Source: a virus. From it: DNA of 30,665 nucleotides. Position numbers and translations under genes: made by a program. The stretch covers positions 1 through 30,665 of IMG/VR virus record IMGVR_UViG_3300025736_002212. One strand, given 5' to 3'. Below, one piece after another: positions 20,601-30,100 of the stretch (its first letter is position 1; the number at the start of each line of letters is the position of its first letter). The notes under the pieces are model-generated. The model was not told the origin of the DNA, did no database searches, and saw only the letters and a program-made list of their open reading frames with translations.

Positions 20601-21125
20601 ATGAGCGCACCCTTTGGCGATCTTGGCCCTTGCGATATATTGTTTAGCAATACGTCTCTTGGGGCAACTCACGCAACCAATTTCCAACACTCTGCCGACA
20701 CCGCGCCGCACCACACGGCACAATACGGAACATCGCCCAAAGATGAATATTATGTCGGATCGTCTTGCACTGTAGTCACGCGAATGACCGAATCAACCAT
20801 TGCCCAATTGGACGCAGTCCTTTCTAACGGAACAGTTTTGGGCAGTGAATTAATGATTGCGTCCAATGTTGGAACGTCCCTCCGTGATTCGGCGGGGCAA
20901 TTGGTCCTTAAACCCTATTCGGGCGGAACAGCCTCGGTAGATGCGGCAACGTGGATCACTGTTTTTGTGGCCGCGCCACGGGTCGAATGGGATATTGTTT
21001 TCGACGCCGCAACAGATCGTGAATATCAGGTTTCGTTTACCGGGTTTCCTGCAACGTCTGTTCCGTCCGGGGAAACCTATACAGTCAATGACCTCTTTGC
21101 CATCGGTTACGGCGAGACCTCCTAA
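20601..21125 (+). CDS. Major tail tube protein
   Basis: The 174-aa beta-rich protein begins MSAPFGDLGPCDILFSNTSLGAT, has QYGTSPKDEYYVGSSCTVVTRM, and ends in REYQVSFTGFPATSV and a Thr/Asn-rich strand. This is consistent with tail tube subunits, which stack as hexameric rings. GAGG lies upstream of the ATG at 20601. A strong hairpin after the gene would allow it to be made in excess over the chaperones. It is a second abundant virion protein and a possible glycan acceptor. Confidence 0.8.
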   Translation: MSAPFGDLGPCDILFSNTSLGATHATNFQHSADTAPHHTAQYGTSPKDEYYVGSSCTVVTRMTESTIAQLDAVLSNGTVLGSELMIASNVGTSLRDSAGQLVLKPYSGGTASVDAATWITVFVAAPRVEWDIVFDAATDREYQVSFTGFPATSVPSGETYTVNDLFAIGYGETS

Positions 21126-21130
21126 GACAT

Positions 21131-21173
21131 ACTGGCCGATGCTTTTTGCCTCCCCTCGAAAGGCGCGGCCAGT
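21131..21173 (+). other. Inverted repeat ACTGGCC/GGCCAGT after the tail tube gene
   Basis: ACTGGCC (21131-21137) and GGCCAGT (21167-21173) are exact reverse complements around a 29-base loop. It directly precedes the stronger hairpin at 21177 and is probably part of the same 3' structured segment. Confidence 0.5.
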
Positions 21174-21176
21174 CCT

Positions 21177-21208
21177 GGCGACCGGGGTTTTCCTCCGCCC
21201 CGGTCGCC
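21177..21208 (+). terminator. Strong 11-bp hairpin, probable partial terminator or RNA stabiliser
   Basis: GGCGACCGGGG (21177-21187) and CCCCGGTCGCC (21198-21208) form a perfect stem around a 10-base loop. Only CTTTAT follows, so termination would be weak. Placed between the tail tube and chaperone genes it could lower downstream expression or protect the upstream mRNA end. Confidence 0.6.
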
Positions 21209-21253
21209 CTTTATAAATCCGGGGGATATTATCTATTGAGAGGAAAAACAGTA

Positions 21254-21574
21254 ATGAAAACTTTTGATGCCGATTCTATGTATGAGCCGTTTTCTGTGAC
21301 GCTTGGCGGGCAGACGTTCGAGGTGACAAGCGTTTCGCAAACAGCCATGGAGAAGCTGATCAATCTTGGCAAAGCCCCGGAGAGTGAGCGCGGCCTTTCA
21401 GCCATTGTAGCATTTCTGGCAATTGTATTCGGGGTTGAAGTAGAAGCATTGGCCGATGTGGATGCGCGCGGAATGCTGAAGGCGTTCACATACGTCAATG
21501 AACAAATAAACGGCAAGGGTGGTGATGGTGAGGAAAAAAACGTCGCCAGCGTCGAGGGGCAGCCTACGGATTAA
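21254..21574 (+). CDS. Tail assembly chaperone (gpG-like, unshifted product)
   Basis: The 106-aa helical protein starts MKTFDADSMYEPFSVTLGGQTFEVTS and has the AMEKLINLGKA helices typical of gpG-type chaperones, with a disordered acidic end. GAGAGGAAAAACAG precedes the ATG; the frame extending upstream to 21146 runs through the hairpin and is not used. It coats the tape measure protein during tail assembly. Near its end the message contains a slippery heptamer that gives the longer GT product. Confidence 0.85.
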   Translation: MKTFDADSMYEPFSVTLGGQTFEVTSVSQTAMEKLINLGKAPESERGLSAIVAFLAIVFGVEVEALADVDARGMLKAFTYVNEQINGKGGDGEEKNVASVEGQPTD

Positions 21575-21867
21575 TTGCATCGGTTTTTCCGGGGCTTTTC
21601 TCTTATACGGACCTCACGGCGCTTGATGGCCGCGATTTGGAATTTTGGCAACAGAGGGCATATATTGAGCAGCGCATGGCGCAACTGAGAATGGCGAACG
21701 CTTGCAGGGTGGCACAATGCGAGGGGCGCGATTTCCAGAATTGGGTTTCGGGCGTGCGGCGGGATATCCTTATCATTGAGGGAACACTCACACAAGAGGA
21801 AATCTATCGGCGCAATCTCGATCACTTGAAACGGAAAGCCAATTATAAGACGGCGGGTAAAAAATAA
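21254..21867 (+). CDS. Tail assembly chaperone GT (-1 frameshift product)
   Basis: The zero-frame codons GAA AAA AAC contain the canonical -1 heptamer A AAA AAC at 21535-21541. Slipping back one base enters a frame with no stop until 21865-21867. This adds about 108 residues, including GLIASVFPGLFSYTDLTALD, GRDLEFWQQRAYIEQRMAQL and a C-terminal helical, Lys-rich segment. The second frame has no credible start of its own. Its stop overlaps the tape measure start (TAATG). This reproduces the lambda G/GT arrangement. Confidence 0.85.
21535..21541 (+). promoter_or_regulatory. Programmed -1 frameshift site A AAA AAC
   Basis: The heptamer lies in the correct phase relative to the ATG at 21254, between chaperone G and the T extension. 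A AAA AAC is among the most efficient X XXY YYZ sites. A GC-rich stretch follows at about 21542-21600 and may provide a stimulatory structure. Confidence 0.85.
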
Positions 21868-24800
21868 TGGCCTTTGAAGTTGGGGCAATCACCGGCAAGA
21901 TCGTTCTCGATGATTCGCAATATAAGCGGGCGGCGAAATCCGTTGCTAATGCTAATGCCGCGATTGCGCAAACCTCAAAGACGGTCAACCAGGCGGTCGC
22001 TAAAACATCCTCTGCGCTCAACAATGAGGCGACGGCGGCAAATAAAGCGCGGGATGCGAATGGTAGGTTTGTCAAGGCTGGGGACGCGGCAGCGGTGGCC
22101 CTTGGCGACACTGGCGGGGCCGCAGAAGGCGCGACCGATGCCCTGGAAGATTATGGCGGCGCGGCGGATGATGCCATTGAAAGTAATGGAAATCTTTCCA
22201 TGGCAACGGCCATGGTCGGTGCGGCGTTTATGGGTATGGGTGCGGCGGTCACGGCGGCCAATGGTTTGATGATCAAAATGGCAATGGACGCCGAAGAGAC
22301 AGCCAACCTTTACGTCGTTTCGGTTGGCAAAATGAAAGCATCGACCGATGCGTGGATTGACAATCTTAATTCCAATCTTGGGCTCGCCCGCAGTGATTTG
22401 CAGAAAATGGTGGGCACGTTTAATGTGATGCTGAATTCCATGGGTCTTGTCCAAAGCAAAGCCAATGACATGGGAAAGACGCTCACGAAATTGGCCTATG
22501 ATATGGCCTCATTCTACAATATCGAAGTAGAAGAGGCGTTCATGAAATTGCAGTCGGGCCTATCGGGGGAAATCGAACCACTGAAGCGGCTGGGTATTAT
22601 TGTTAATGAAACTACGGCGAAAAATTGGGCCTTAACAACGGGCATGATTAAGCAGGGCGAGGTCATGGATGAGGTGCAAAAGGTGGCGGCTCGGTATGGC
22701 GTCATCTTGGCACAAACCTCACTGGCGCAGGGCGATCTTGAGCGCACGTTAGATTCGGCAACGAACCTGTTGCGCGTTACACAGGGCCGCATAAAGGACA
22801 TGGCCGAAACGATAGGCGCTCAGCTTATCCCTGCCGTGTCGGGGGTTTTGAAAGTGCTTGGTGGTGCCCTGGAACAATTCCAAGCCATGATTGTCCAGAG
22901 TCCGCAACTGGCCGCCGGGATCGGCATGGCGTCGGTTGCGTTTGGAGCATTAGCACTAACGCTGGGGTCTGTGGCCGTCGCTTTCGGCGCGGCAACACTC
23001 GCGGCCACGGCCATGGGCATAGCCCTATTGCCACTTATAGCGAGCGTCGCCGGTGCCGTAGGCATTGTGGCCGGGATTTCCCTGCTGGTTGGCGTCTTAT
23101 ATTCATGGCGCGTCAATCAAAAGGCGTTAAGGGCCGAACTAGAGGAATCGTGGAAAGTTCACTCCAAGAATGTCGATAAAATCAGTGAACTGGAAGGCCA
23201 ATATAACGCCCTCAAGGAAAACGAAGAGGAGACTGGTGAAACGTCTAAAGAGCTTCGCGGGGTTGTTGACAAGCTGACAGAAGCATACAAAAGGGCAGGC
23301 CTTACGCTAGATGACATAAATGGAAAGTATGGGGGGCTTTCCAGCAAGGCACGACAACTGGCGGAAGATGAGCTTAAGCACGAGCGTGCTGTTATAGGTA
23401 TTGCCCTTGAGGGCATAGAAAAGGAATATTCCGCTTTATACAATAAGTTGGAAAAACCGGGTTTGTTTAAGGGTCCTATTCAGGGCAGAATGAAGGAGTT
23501 AGCCCAAAACGCCCAGCTTCTATCCGATAAATTGATCGTGATCCGCGAAGAGATAATAAAACTTCACGCACCCGGAGCTACGAAAATATCGAGCTTCTGG
23601 ATTGGCCAAAGCCCTGAAGACGCGGCAAGGGAATTAGCGAATATAGAAGCCATTACTGATGTCATTGGCAAAAGGGATTCTGCCATACGCGCAGAACTGC
23701 GAACGATGAGGAAGTTACGCGAAACCGTTCACCTTTCGGCCAATGAAAATGTGAAGTGGTTAGAAAAAGAAAAGAAGTTCTTGATCGAATTGGGGGAATT
23801 GTCCAAGAAAGAAGCCAAGGAATTTACGCTGTCAGACGCAATCGGAAAAACAGACGCAGAATTGCGAGCATACAGGGATCAACTAATTGAACTAAGCAGG
23901 GATGCAAATACGACGGCAAACGAACTTGGGAAACTGGAGAAGCAAATCGAAGGGGTTAATGAGAAGCTAGGGGAATCGGTCAAGTCTCCCAAGATTAATA
24001 TCAAGGCAATTTCCGAGATCATGAAGCCAGAGGATTTGATGAAAACCTATGGTATTGAATCGACCTCCGAATTGACAAAGAAAATCGCCGATCTCAATAA
24101 GGCCGCTATCGAACAGGCTGGCGACCCATACGCCCTCAAGCAAATTAATGCCGAATTGGATTCGCTGAATATCAAATTGGGCACAAACCTTTCGCTGACT
24201 GAAAAACTTAACCTTGCCGGGTTCGAGACAGATGAACAAATACAAAAACAAATCAGGGCCTACCAAGACCTGTTAGGAGAGGTCGAGGATAACGCGCGCG
24301 CGACCGAATATCTTTTGAGCCTACTTTCAGAAGCTCAGAACAAATTATCCGGTTCTGCCCCCATGACGTTTTTAGAGCAGATGAAAGCGGCGGGACTAGA
24401 TATGCAGGGAGCGCTGGAAAGTGGATTCCAGAATCTCTTGGTGGACGGGTTCAATGGTAAATTAACATCGGCCAAGGAAGCGTTTAGGTCGTTCGCTCAA
24501 ACCATCGTCCAACAAATGGCGCAGATTGCTGCGGCCAGGGTTGCGGCTGGTATTTTCGGCGCGATGTTTGGCGTGGGCGGTGGCGCTGCTGGTATGGCGG
24601 GCTTAATGGCCGGGTTATCTGGAAAAGATAATAGTTATGCCGACGGCATTGAATCCGTGCCTTATACCGGTGACTACAAATTGCATTCAGGCGAAAAGGT
24701 TGTTCCCGCCTATGACGCCCAAAAAACAAGCGATGCACAACCCATTATCATTAATAACTATGTGACAGATATCGCCATCGCACAGTCAATGGCGAGCAAG

Positions 24801-24884
24801 TCAGGTAAAAATGTTATAAACAACGTCATTGTGGCCAGCGCTCAAGGGAATCAACAGGTTAGGGGGATAATGCGAAATGCCTGA
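21867..24884 (+). CDS. Tail tape measure protein
   Basis: The 1005-aa protein has the classic tape measure layout. The N-terminus is Ala/Lys/Asn helical (LDDSQYKRAAKSVANANAAI), followed by a first hydrophobic stretch near residues 110-135 and a second long one near 345-415 (GMASVAFGALALTLGSVAVA and on). A long charged helical middle with Lys/Glu/Leu repeats follows. The C-terminus has a Gly-rich motif and DNSYADGIESVPYTGDYKLHSGEKVVPA, which recurs at the end of many tape measures. At about 0.15 nm per residue the tail would be roughly 150 nm. The middle is more AT-rich than the ends. Confidence 0.93.
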   Translation: MAFEVGAITGKIVLDDSQYKRAAKSVANANAAIAQTSKTVNQAVAKTSSALNNEATAANKARDANGRFVKAGDAAAVALGDTGGAAEGATDALEDYGGAADDAIESNGNLSMATAMVGAAFMGMGAAVTAANGLMIKMAMDAEETANLYVVSVGKMKASTDAWIDNLNSNLGLARSDLQKMVGTFNVMLNSMGLVQSKANDMGKTLTKLAYDMASFYNIEVEEAFMKLQSGLSGEIEPLKRLGIIVNETTAKNWALTTGMIKQGEVMDEVQKVAARYGVILAQTSLAQGDLERTLDSATNLLRVTQGRIKDMAETIGAQLIPAVSGVLKVLGGALEQFQAMIVQSPQLAAGIGMASVAFGALALTLGSVAVAFGAATLAATAMGIALLPLIASVAGAVGIVAGISLLVGVLYSWRVNQKALRAELEESWKVHSKNVDKISELEGQYNALKENEEETGETSKELRGVVDKLTEAYKRAGLTLDDINGKYGGLSSKARQLAEDELKHERAVIGIALEGIEKEYSALYNKLEKPGLFKGPIQGRMKELAQNAQLLSDKLIVIREEIIKLHAPGATKISSFWIGQSPEDAARELANIEAITDVIGKRDSAIRAELRTMRKLRETVHLSANENVKWLEKEKKFLIELGELSKKEAKEFTLSDAIGKTDAELRAYRDQLIELSRDANTTANELGKLEKQIEGVNEKLGESVKSPKINIKAISEIMKPEDLMKTYGIESTSELTKKIADLNKAAIEQAGDPYALKQINAELDSLNIKLGTNLSLTEKLNLAGFETDEQIQKQIRAYQDLLGEVEDNARATEYLLSLLSEAQNKLSGSAPMTFLEQMKAAGLDMQGALESGFQNLLVDGFNGKLTSAKEAFRSFAQTIVQQMAQIAAARVAAGIFGAMFGVGGGAAGMAGLMAGLSGKDNSYADGIESVPYTGDYKLHSGEKVVPAYDAQKTSDAQPIIINNYVTDIAIAQSMASKSGKNVINNVIVASAQGNQQVRGIMRNA

Positions 24885-25221
24885 GTTTACGCTAGAATAT
24901 ACGACATGCGAAGAGACTCTAAGCCGGGCCGTTTTGACATCGTCGTCATTTGAGGACGGGAGCGAACAGCGGCGCGAACAACATGGACGCGATATATTGG
25001 GATTCCGCTTTACGTCCACGCGCTGTTCGTTAGTTCTTTACCAATCATACCGGACGTTCTACAAAACGCAGGGCGGCGAATTAGACGGGTTCACGTTCAC
25101 AAGCCCATATGACGCGACCGTTTATAATGTCCGATTCAATGGCGAGCTCAGAGGGTCATTTAACTCCGGGCTTTTCGATTGCGAGTGGGCGTTCGTGGTT
25201 ATAAACGAGGATGAGGCATAA
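24877..25221 (+). CDS. Minor tail protein M-like
   Basis: The 114-aa protein lies between tape measure and L, the place of lambda gpM (about 109 aa). It shows FEDGSEQRREQHGRDILGFRFTSTR, GFTFTSPYDATVYNVRF and a final strand CEWAFVVINED, which fits the 'F..G..Q.' to 'P......VRf' pattern of gpM/DUF2460 proteins. It overlaps the tape measure end by 8 bp and shares a base with the start of L. It should belong to the tail tip initiator complex. Confidence 0.78.
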   Translation: MPEFTLEYTTCEETLSRAVLTSSSFEDGSEQRREQHGRDILGFRFTSTRCSLVLYQSYRTFYKTQGGELDGFTFTSPYDATVYNVRFNGELRGSFNSGLFDCEWAFVVINEDEA

Positions 25222-26717
25222 TGCGAGAGCCTTCAGCCAATTTCCTAACGGACAAAAACCTTGAAACGAATAAACCCATTTGGCTTTACCGGATCAACAT
25301 CACAGATTCTCCCGCCAGTGGTGATGATGGGGATATCTATTTTGCCGAATACAACGAAGACGTTGCCTATTATGAGACAAATAGCAACGTCGTTACCGCT
25401 CGCACTTATTTGGCATTCCCAATATCTCATGGGGGCATTACTGAAAACACAGAAAACCGAATTGACACACTAGAAGTCAGCATCTCTAATGTATCAAGAG
25501 AAATCCAGGCATTCGTCGAGCTATATGATGGATTGCGCGGCAACAAAGTAACGCTGCGCCGTGTTTTTGCCACCCACCTGGCCGACTCATCGGCATACGT
25601 GGAAGATATCTATTACATTGATTCTGTAACGGCAACAGCCAAAACAATTTCGTTCAGATTAACGTCGCGCCTTGATGTTCTAAAGGTTTATATCCCCCGG
25701 CGTCGTGTTTTGCGTAACCATTGCCCATGGACCTACAAAGGGCAGGGATGTTGGATCGAAGACGATGCTGGGAATTTTACCGCACCGACAACGTTTAACG
25801 CCGATTTGACGAATCTCTATTATTCCGAATTTATCGGCACGGCATCTAATGCTGTTGTCGCTACAGAAACGTTCACAGCCGTTAGCGTTCCACTGTTCAA
25901 TGCCGCGAATGATTCATTGCAATTTGATCTAAAGGTTTCAGATGTTTCTGGGCTTACGGCTGCTAGTCAAATCGAGGTTTCTAGTTCTACTAGCGCAGAC
26001 ACAGAGGAATATTATATCGCCGATATGACGAGCCTTGGCTTGGCTGATTCTACCTGGAAAACTATCACAATTCCATTTTCTACCATGACCGCAACGGGAG
26101 GCGCGTTCGACGAAACCGATATCAAGCGCATTCGCATTTATTCAAATGCCGATGAGCCTCTAAACATGGACTGGAAAAACGCCGGGATTGTTTGTGCGGC
26201 AAGTGGCCTCACTCATGTTCTTCACTCCGACGCGGTTTATTCGACCAATGATTATGCTTATTTGAAATTTGGCGCGAAAGACCTTGTGGGCTTGGACAAA
26301 ACAACCGATTCGTTACTTTTAGATATGAAGGTAACCGGGACGATTTCGTCTTCGGGTTATATTGGAATATTGGATGATGCCCTCGACGTTTCAAACTCTT
26401 GGCGATTGACCGACCTTTCCGGCTATGGCATCACATCCGCGTGGAAAACAATCACGTTTTCATTGGCGGATTTCTCGGTAGTCGGCGAGGGTCTTGATAC
26501 ATCGAACGTGATGCGCGTCCATTGGTTCGATACGCCATCTGCCGGGTCGATCACGTATTACATCCGCAACGCGAAAATCAAGATTTTGCGGCCTTACACA
26601 TTTGAAACGGACGCGGATGTCTGCGCCAAGACGCTCAAAGATTGCAGACGCCACAACAACGCCCTTCAGTTTGGAGGTTATCCCAATGTGCCATCAAAAC
26701 GCATCTTCAGGGCCTAA
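25221..26717 (+). CDS. Minor tail protein L with iron-sulfur cysteines split by a large insertion
   Basis: The 498-aa product is about twice lambda gpL (232 aa). Residues 1-170 match gpL, with the SISNVSREIQAFVELYDGLRG segment. Lambda gpL holds a 4Fe-4S cluster through two cysteine pairs with 9- and 7-residue spacings. Here C168/C177 (HCPWTYKGQGCW) and C468/C475 (VCAKTLKDC) keep both spacings, but about 290 residues lie between the pairs. The insertion holds two similar beta-sandwich units (about 200-325 and 331-452), each with a 'Sxx.WKTITxxx' segment, resembling carbohydrate-binding jelly-rolls. Confidence 0.88.
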   Translation: MREPSANFLTDKNLETNKPIWLYRINITDSPASGDDGDIYFAEYNEDVAYYETNSNVVTARTYLAFPISHGGITENTENRIDTLEVSISNVSREIQAFVELYDGLRGNKVTLRRVFATHLADSSAYVEDIYYIDSVTATAKTISFRLTSRLDVLKVYIPRRRVLRNHCPWTYKGQGCWIEDDAGNFTAPTTFNADLTNLYYSEFIGTASNAVVATETFTAVSVPLFNAANDSLQFDLKVSDVSGLTAASQIEVSSSTSADTEEYYIADMTSLGLADSTWKTITIPFSTMTATGGAFDETDIKRIRIYSNADEPLNMDWKNAGIVCAASGLTHVLHSDAVYSTNDYAYLKFGAKDLVGLDKTTDSLLLDMKVTGTISSSGYIGILDDALDVSNSWRLTDLSGYGITSAWKTITFSLADFSVVGEGLDTSNVMRVHWFDTPSAGSITYYIRNAKIKILRPYTFETDADVCAKTLKDCRRHNNALQFGGYPNVPSKRIFRA

Positions 26718-27120
26718 TAGAGCCGCCATAGCCGCCCAGAGGTATATCGGCATACCTTTTGCCCATAGAGGCCGTGACGGGGCCGGGATGGACTGTTACG
26801 GCCTGTTTCTGGCCATGATGCGAGACGTGGGAACGCCCGTGCCGGATTTTGAGTATATCGCCAACTGGGAAAAAGCCGGGGGCAATGTTTTGATGGAGAA
26901 TTACTGGAAACATGGAGAGATCATTCAAAAGAAGGATCTGATCCCTGGGGATGCCATCCTTTTCAAGAATTCCCCGGTTATCAACCATCTAGGCGTTTAC
27001 ATCGGCGACGGCAGATTTGTCCATGCGGCAAAATGTGGCGTATCGATCTGCACGCTTGACCGCCAACCATATAATCGAATGGCGGCCATGTTTTGCCGGG
27101 TCAAGGGGGCCACGAAATGA
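26686..27120 (+). CDS. NlpC/P60 tail assembly protein (gpK-like)
   Basis: The 144-aa protein is an NlpC/P60 cysteine peptidase: GMDCYGLF supplies the catalytic Cys37, and NHLGVYIGDGRFVHA supplies His101 and a further His113. Lambda gpK has such a domain and is needed for tail tip assembly, perhaps also for local murein cleavage. The ATG at 26686 has GGAGG eight bases upstream and lies inside the end of the L gene (32-bp overlap). The Mov34-type JAMM half of lambda gpK is not present. The stop overlaps the next start (ATGA). Confidence 0.88.
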   Translation: MCHQNASSGPNRAAIAAQRYIGIPFAHRGRDGAGMDCYGLFLAMMRDVGTPVPDFEYIANWEKAGGNVLMENYWKHGEIIQKKDLIPGDAILFKNSPVINHLGVYIGDGRFVHAAKCGVSICTLDRQPYNRMAAMFCRVKGATK

Positions 27121-30100
27121 TCAAACTGAAAATCATCCCCAATATGTTTGATAGGGAAGGCCGGACGGAATCGGAGGTTTTGACAACTGGCGAGGGAACG
27201 CCGTTGCTTGACCTTATTGATGAGAAATATCGAAAAGGCGAATGGCGTCTTATCCATTCACGTGATGGCTATATCGCCCCGGAACAATGGGAATCCACGA
27301 TTGTCTATAATGGCGACGAAATCATCATCACGCCCGTGGTAGAAGGGCCTGAAACGTGGTTACTTGTTGGAGCAATGATATTAGCAGCGGCCAGTGTTGG
27401 CGTGCCCGTTGGCGCGGTGTTCGTGATTGCCGGTATCGGCATGGTTGGATATGGGATGTATTCCATGATGCAACCCATCAAGCCCGCCTTCTCCGGTTCA
27501 GGTAATTTGTCAGATTCTCCAACATACGGCTGGGATGGCGTCCAAAACACGGCCAATGTCGGCGTGCCCGTTCCGATCATCTATGGCGAGCATCGTGTTG
27601 CCGGAAATTATATCAACCAATATTCAACGCGGGGGATTCCAAACGAGAATGAGGATGATGACGACGACACAACAAAAGAATATCAGCGCTCCTATCTGAA
27701 TATCCTTATCGCCCTTGGTGAAGGCCCTGTCCAATCTATCGCGGGCATTACAACAGACACAGACGCAACTGTTACACCAGCAACCATTGGGGATAAGATA
27801 AAAATCAATGGGAATCCGATCAGCAATTTCGAGGGTTGCAAGGTTTACACGCGCATGGGGAATCAGGAACAAACGGTCATTCCTGGATTCGGCGACCTGC
27901 ACAATTTGGTTGATTACAACGATGAATTGTTGAAGGACGATTCAAACATTTACACCACAACTGATATGGATGTTCAGGCGATTGTTTTACATTTCACGGC
28001 GTCCAGCATTATCAAGATGGAAACCGGGAGCGCAACCTGGAAACCCCAAACCATACAGGCGACGGTTGAATACAGGAAAAGCGGGATAGACGGGGAACCC
28101 TGGACTGAATGCCGGTATCATAAGGCTAAATATAAATATGGCGGCGGTGAGGGCGGGGATGGGAGTTTCCCAACAGTTTCGTTTGAGATTCACGCCAAAG
28201 AACAAAATGAATACCGATACGAATTCCGCATCGATGGCATTAGTGAAGATATTACGGATGGTCTCGCCCCCTACCAATATGATGTGCGTATAACCAAGAT
28301 CTCGCCGGACAGCAACGAAGAGCGCAATGTTGATTTTTACTTGTCTGGCGTGGATGAAATCCGGTATGATGACCTCGCCTATCCTTACACGGCCCTTTTG
28401 GGCCTGAAGGTGTTGGCAACCAGCCAGATATCCGGTGCGCTCAATTCGGTGACAACCATGGTTCAGGGTCGCACTGTTGATTACTATGATGGGGCAACCT
28501 GGACCAACGTATACCCATCAGGCGATGGTGACACCTATCGCAATCCAATCTGGTGTCTGCACGATCTCTTGACCAATAGCCGATACGGCGTTGGCGATTA
28601 TATTTCATCGGAACATATTTCGGCGGCTCACTGGAAGATCCAGGCCGATTATTGCGACGGCTTGGAAGCCGTGGAAGGTGGGAGCGACGAAACACGTTTC
28701 AGACTGGACCTTGTTATGGATAGTGACAGTTCGGCGACTGATTGGATCTCAACAATTTGCGCCTCATTCCTTTGTTTCCCGATTTGGACAGCCGGAGCGG
28801 TTATGCCCGTTATCGATAAACCTGAATCTCCCGTGCAGCTTATTTCAGCGGGCAACACCATTGCCGGATCATTTGTTGAGTCGTTTTCGTCTATCAACCA
28901 AAGCGCAAATGTTATTGAGATTCAGTTCGCCAATGAGGAAAACGACTATGAGCGAGAGACCATCCAGATCGAAAACGAGGTGGCCATGGTTGCGGGCGAT
29001 CCCATCAGGAAGAAAACCATGTTCCTCGCGGGCGTTACGCGCCTAACACAAGCCGGGCGCGTTGGCCGGTATCTGTTGAATCTTTCGCGGTATTGCACTA
29101 GGTCAATTTCGTTTTCTGCCGGGATTGATCAAATCGCTTTGCAGGCCGGGGATGTTTTCGATTTTGCATCTAATATACCTCAATGGGGCGTTGGCAGCGG
29201 GCGTGTGAAAAGTGGGACGGCCAGCACGGTGAAACTCAAGGCCAACGTGACACTGGCGACATTGGCAAGCGGCGAAACCAATCTGATACGCATTCGCCAC
29301 GCCGATGATTCTTATGAGGAGGCGACCATTTCATCCCCGGCAGGTGTTTATGCTGCAGGAAGCGATATTTCCATCGTTGGAACCTTCGACACAACCCCGG
29401 CGGCGTTTGATGTTTATACCGTCGGCACAACCCCCGCCAAGCCCTTCAGGGCCTTGGAAATCGCCAATGAGGAAGATGGGATTGTCAAGGTCACGGCACT
29501 TGAATACCATTCGGAAGTTTACGCCTATACCGGACAGGCCTTACCGCCAATCAACTATACGGCTTTGCCCGATCCGTTCAAGATCCCGGCCCAATGCGAA
29601 AACGTAAAGGCGACTAGCAAATCGGCTTATGATGTTACGATTTACGTTTCGTTTTCCGTGCCGGAACTGGACCTCGCCAACTATGGCGTATGGGATCGTG
29701 CAGAGATCCTGATGAGCACGGATGGGGGCTCGACCTATCGCAAGATTGGAGAGTCCGAAGGGGATATGTTTGCGGTTAAAAACCTTGCGCCGGGCGTGAC
29801 CTACTATTTCAAAGCGGTATCAATTACCAAATGGGATATCAAAGCTAATGTCGATAACGCCACCGCCGCGTCAATTTTGGTTCAGCCGCCAGAGTTGCCG
29901 GTTGTCCGGGGTTTGCGTTTGACTGAATCGCCGGGCGGCAACGAGTTTGTAGGGCCGGATGCGACATTCCAATGGAATGATATTGAGCTTTATACGCTGG
30001 GGGCTTACGGGGCCGGTGAAGAGCCGTTTGGGGCGGGGTCGGGCGTCCAGCGCAATCCGTATATCTTAGGATACCGGGTCGAGATTCGCGGCACGTCCGA

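Noticed and set aside
21637-21867. Separate 76-aa gene starting with TTG
   Set aside because: There is no ribosome site, and the frame continues upstream without a stop to the slippery heptamer. It is the T part of the GT frameshift product.
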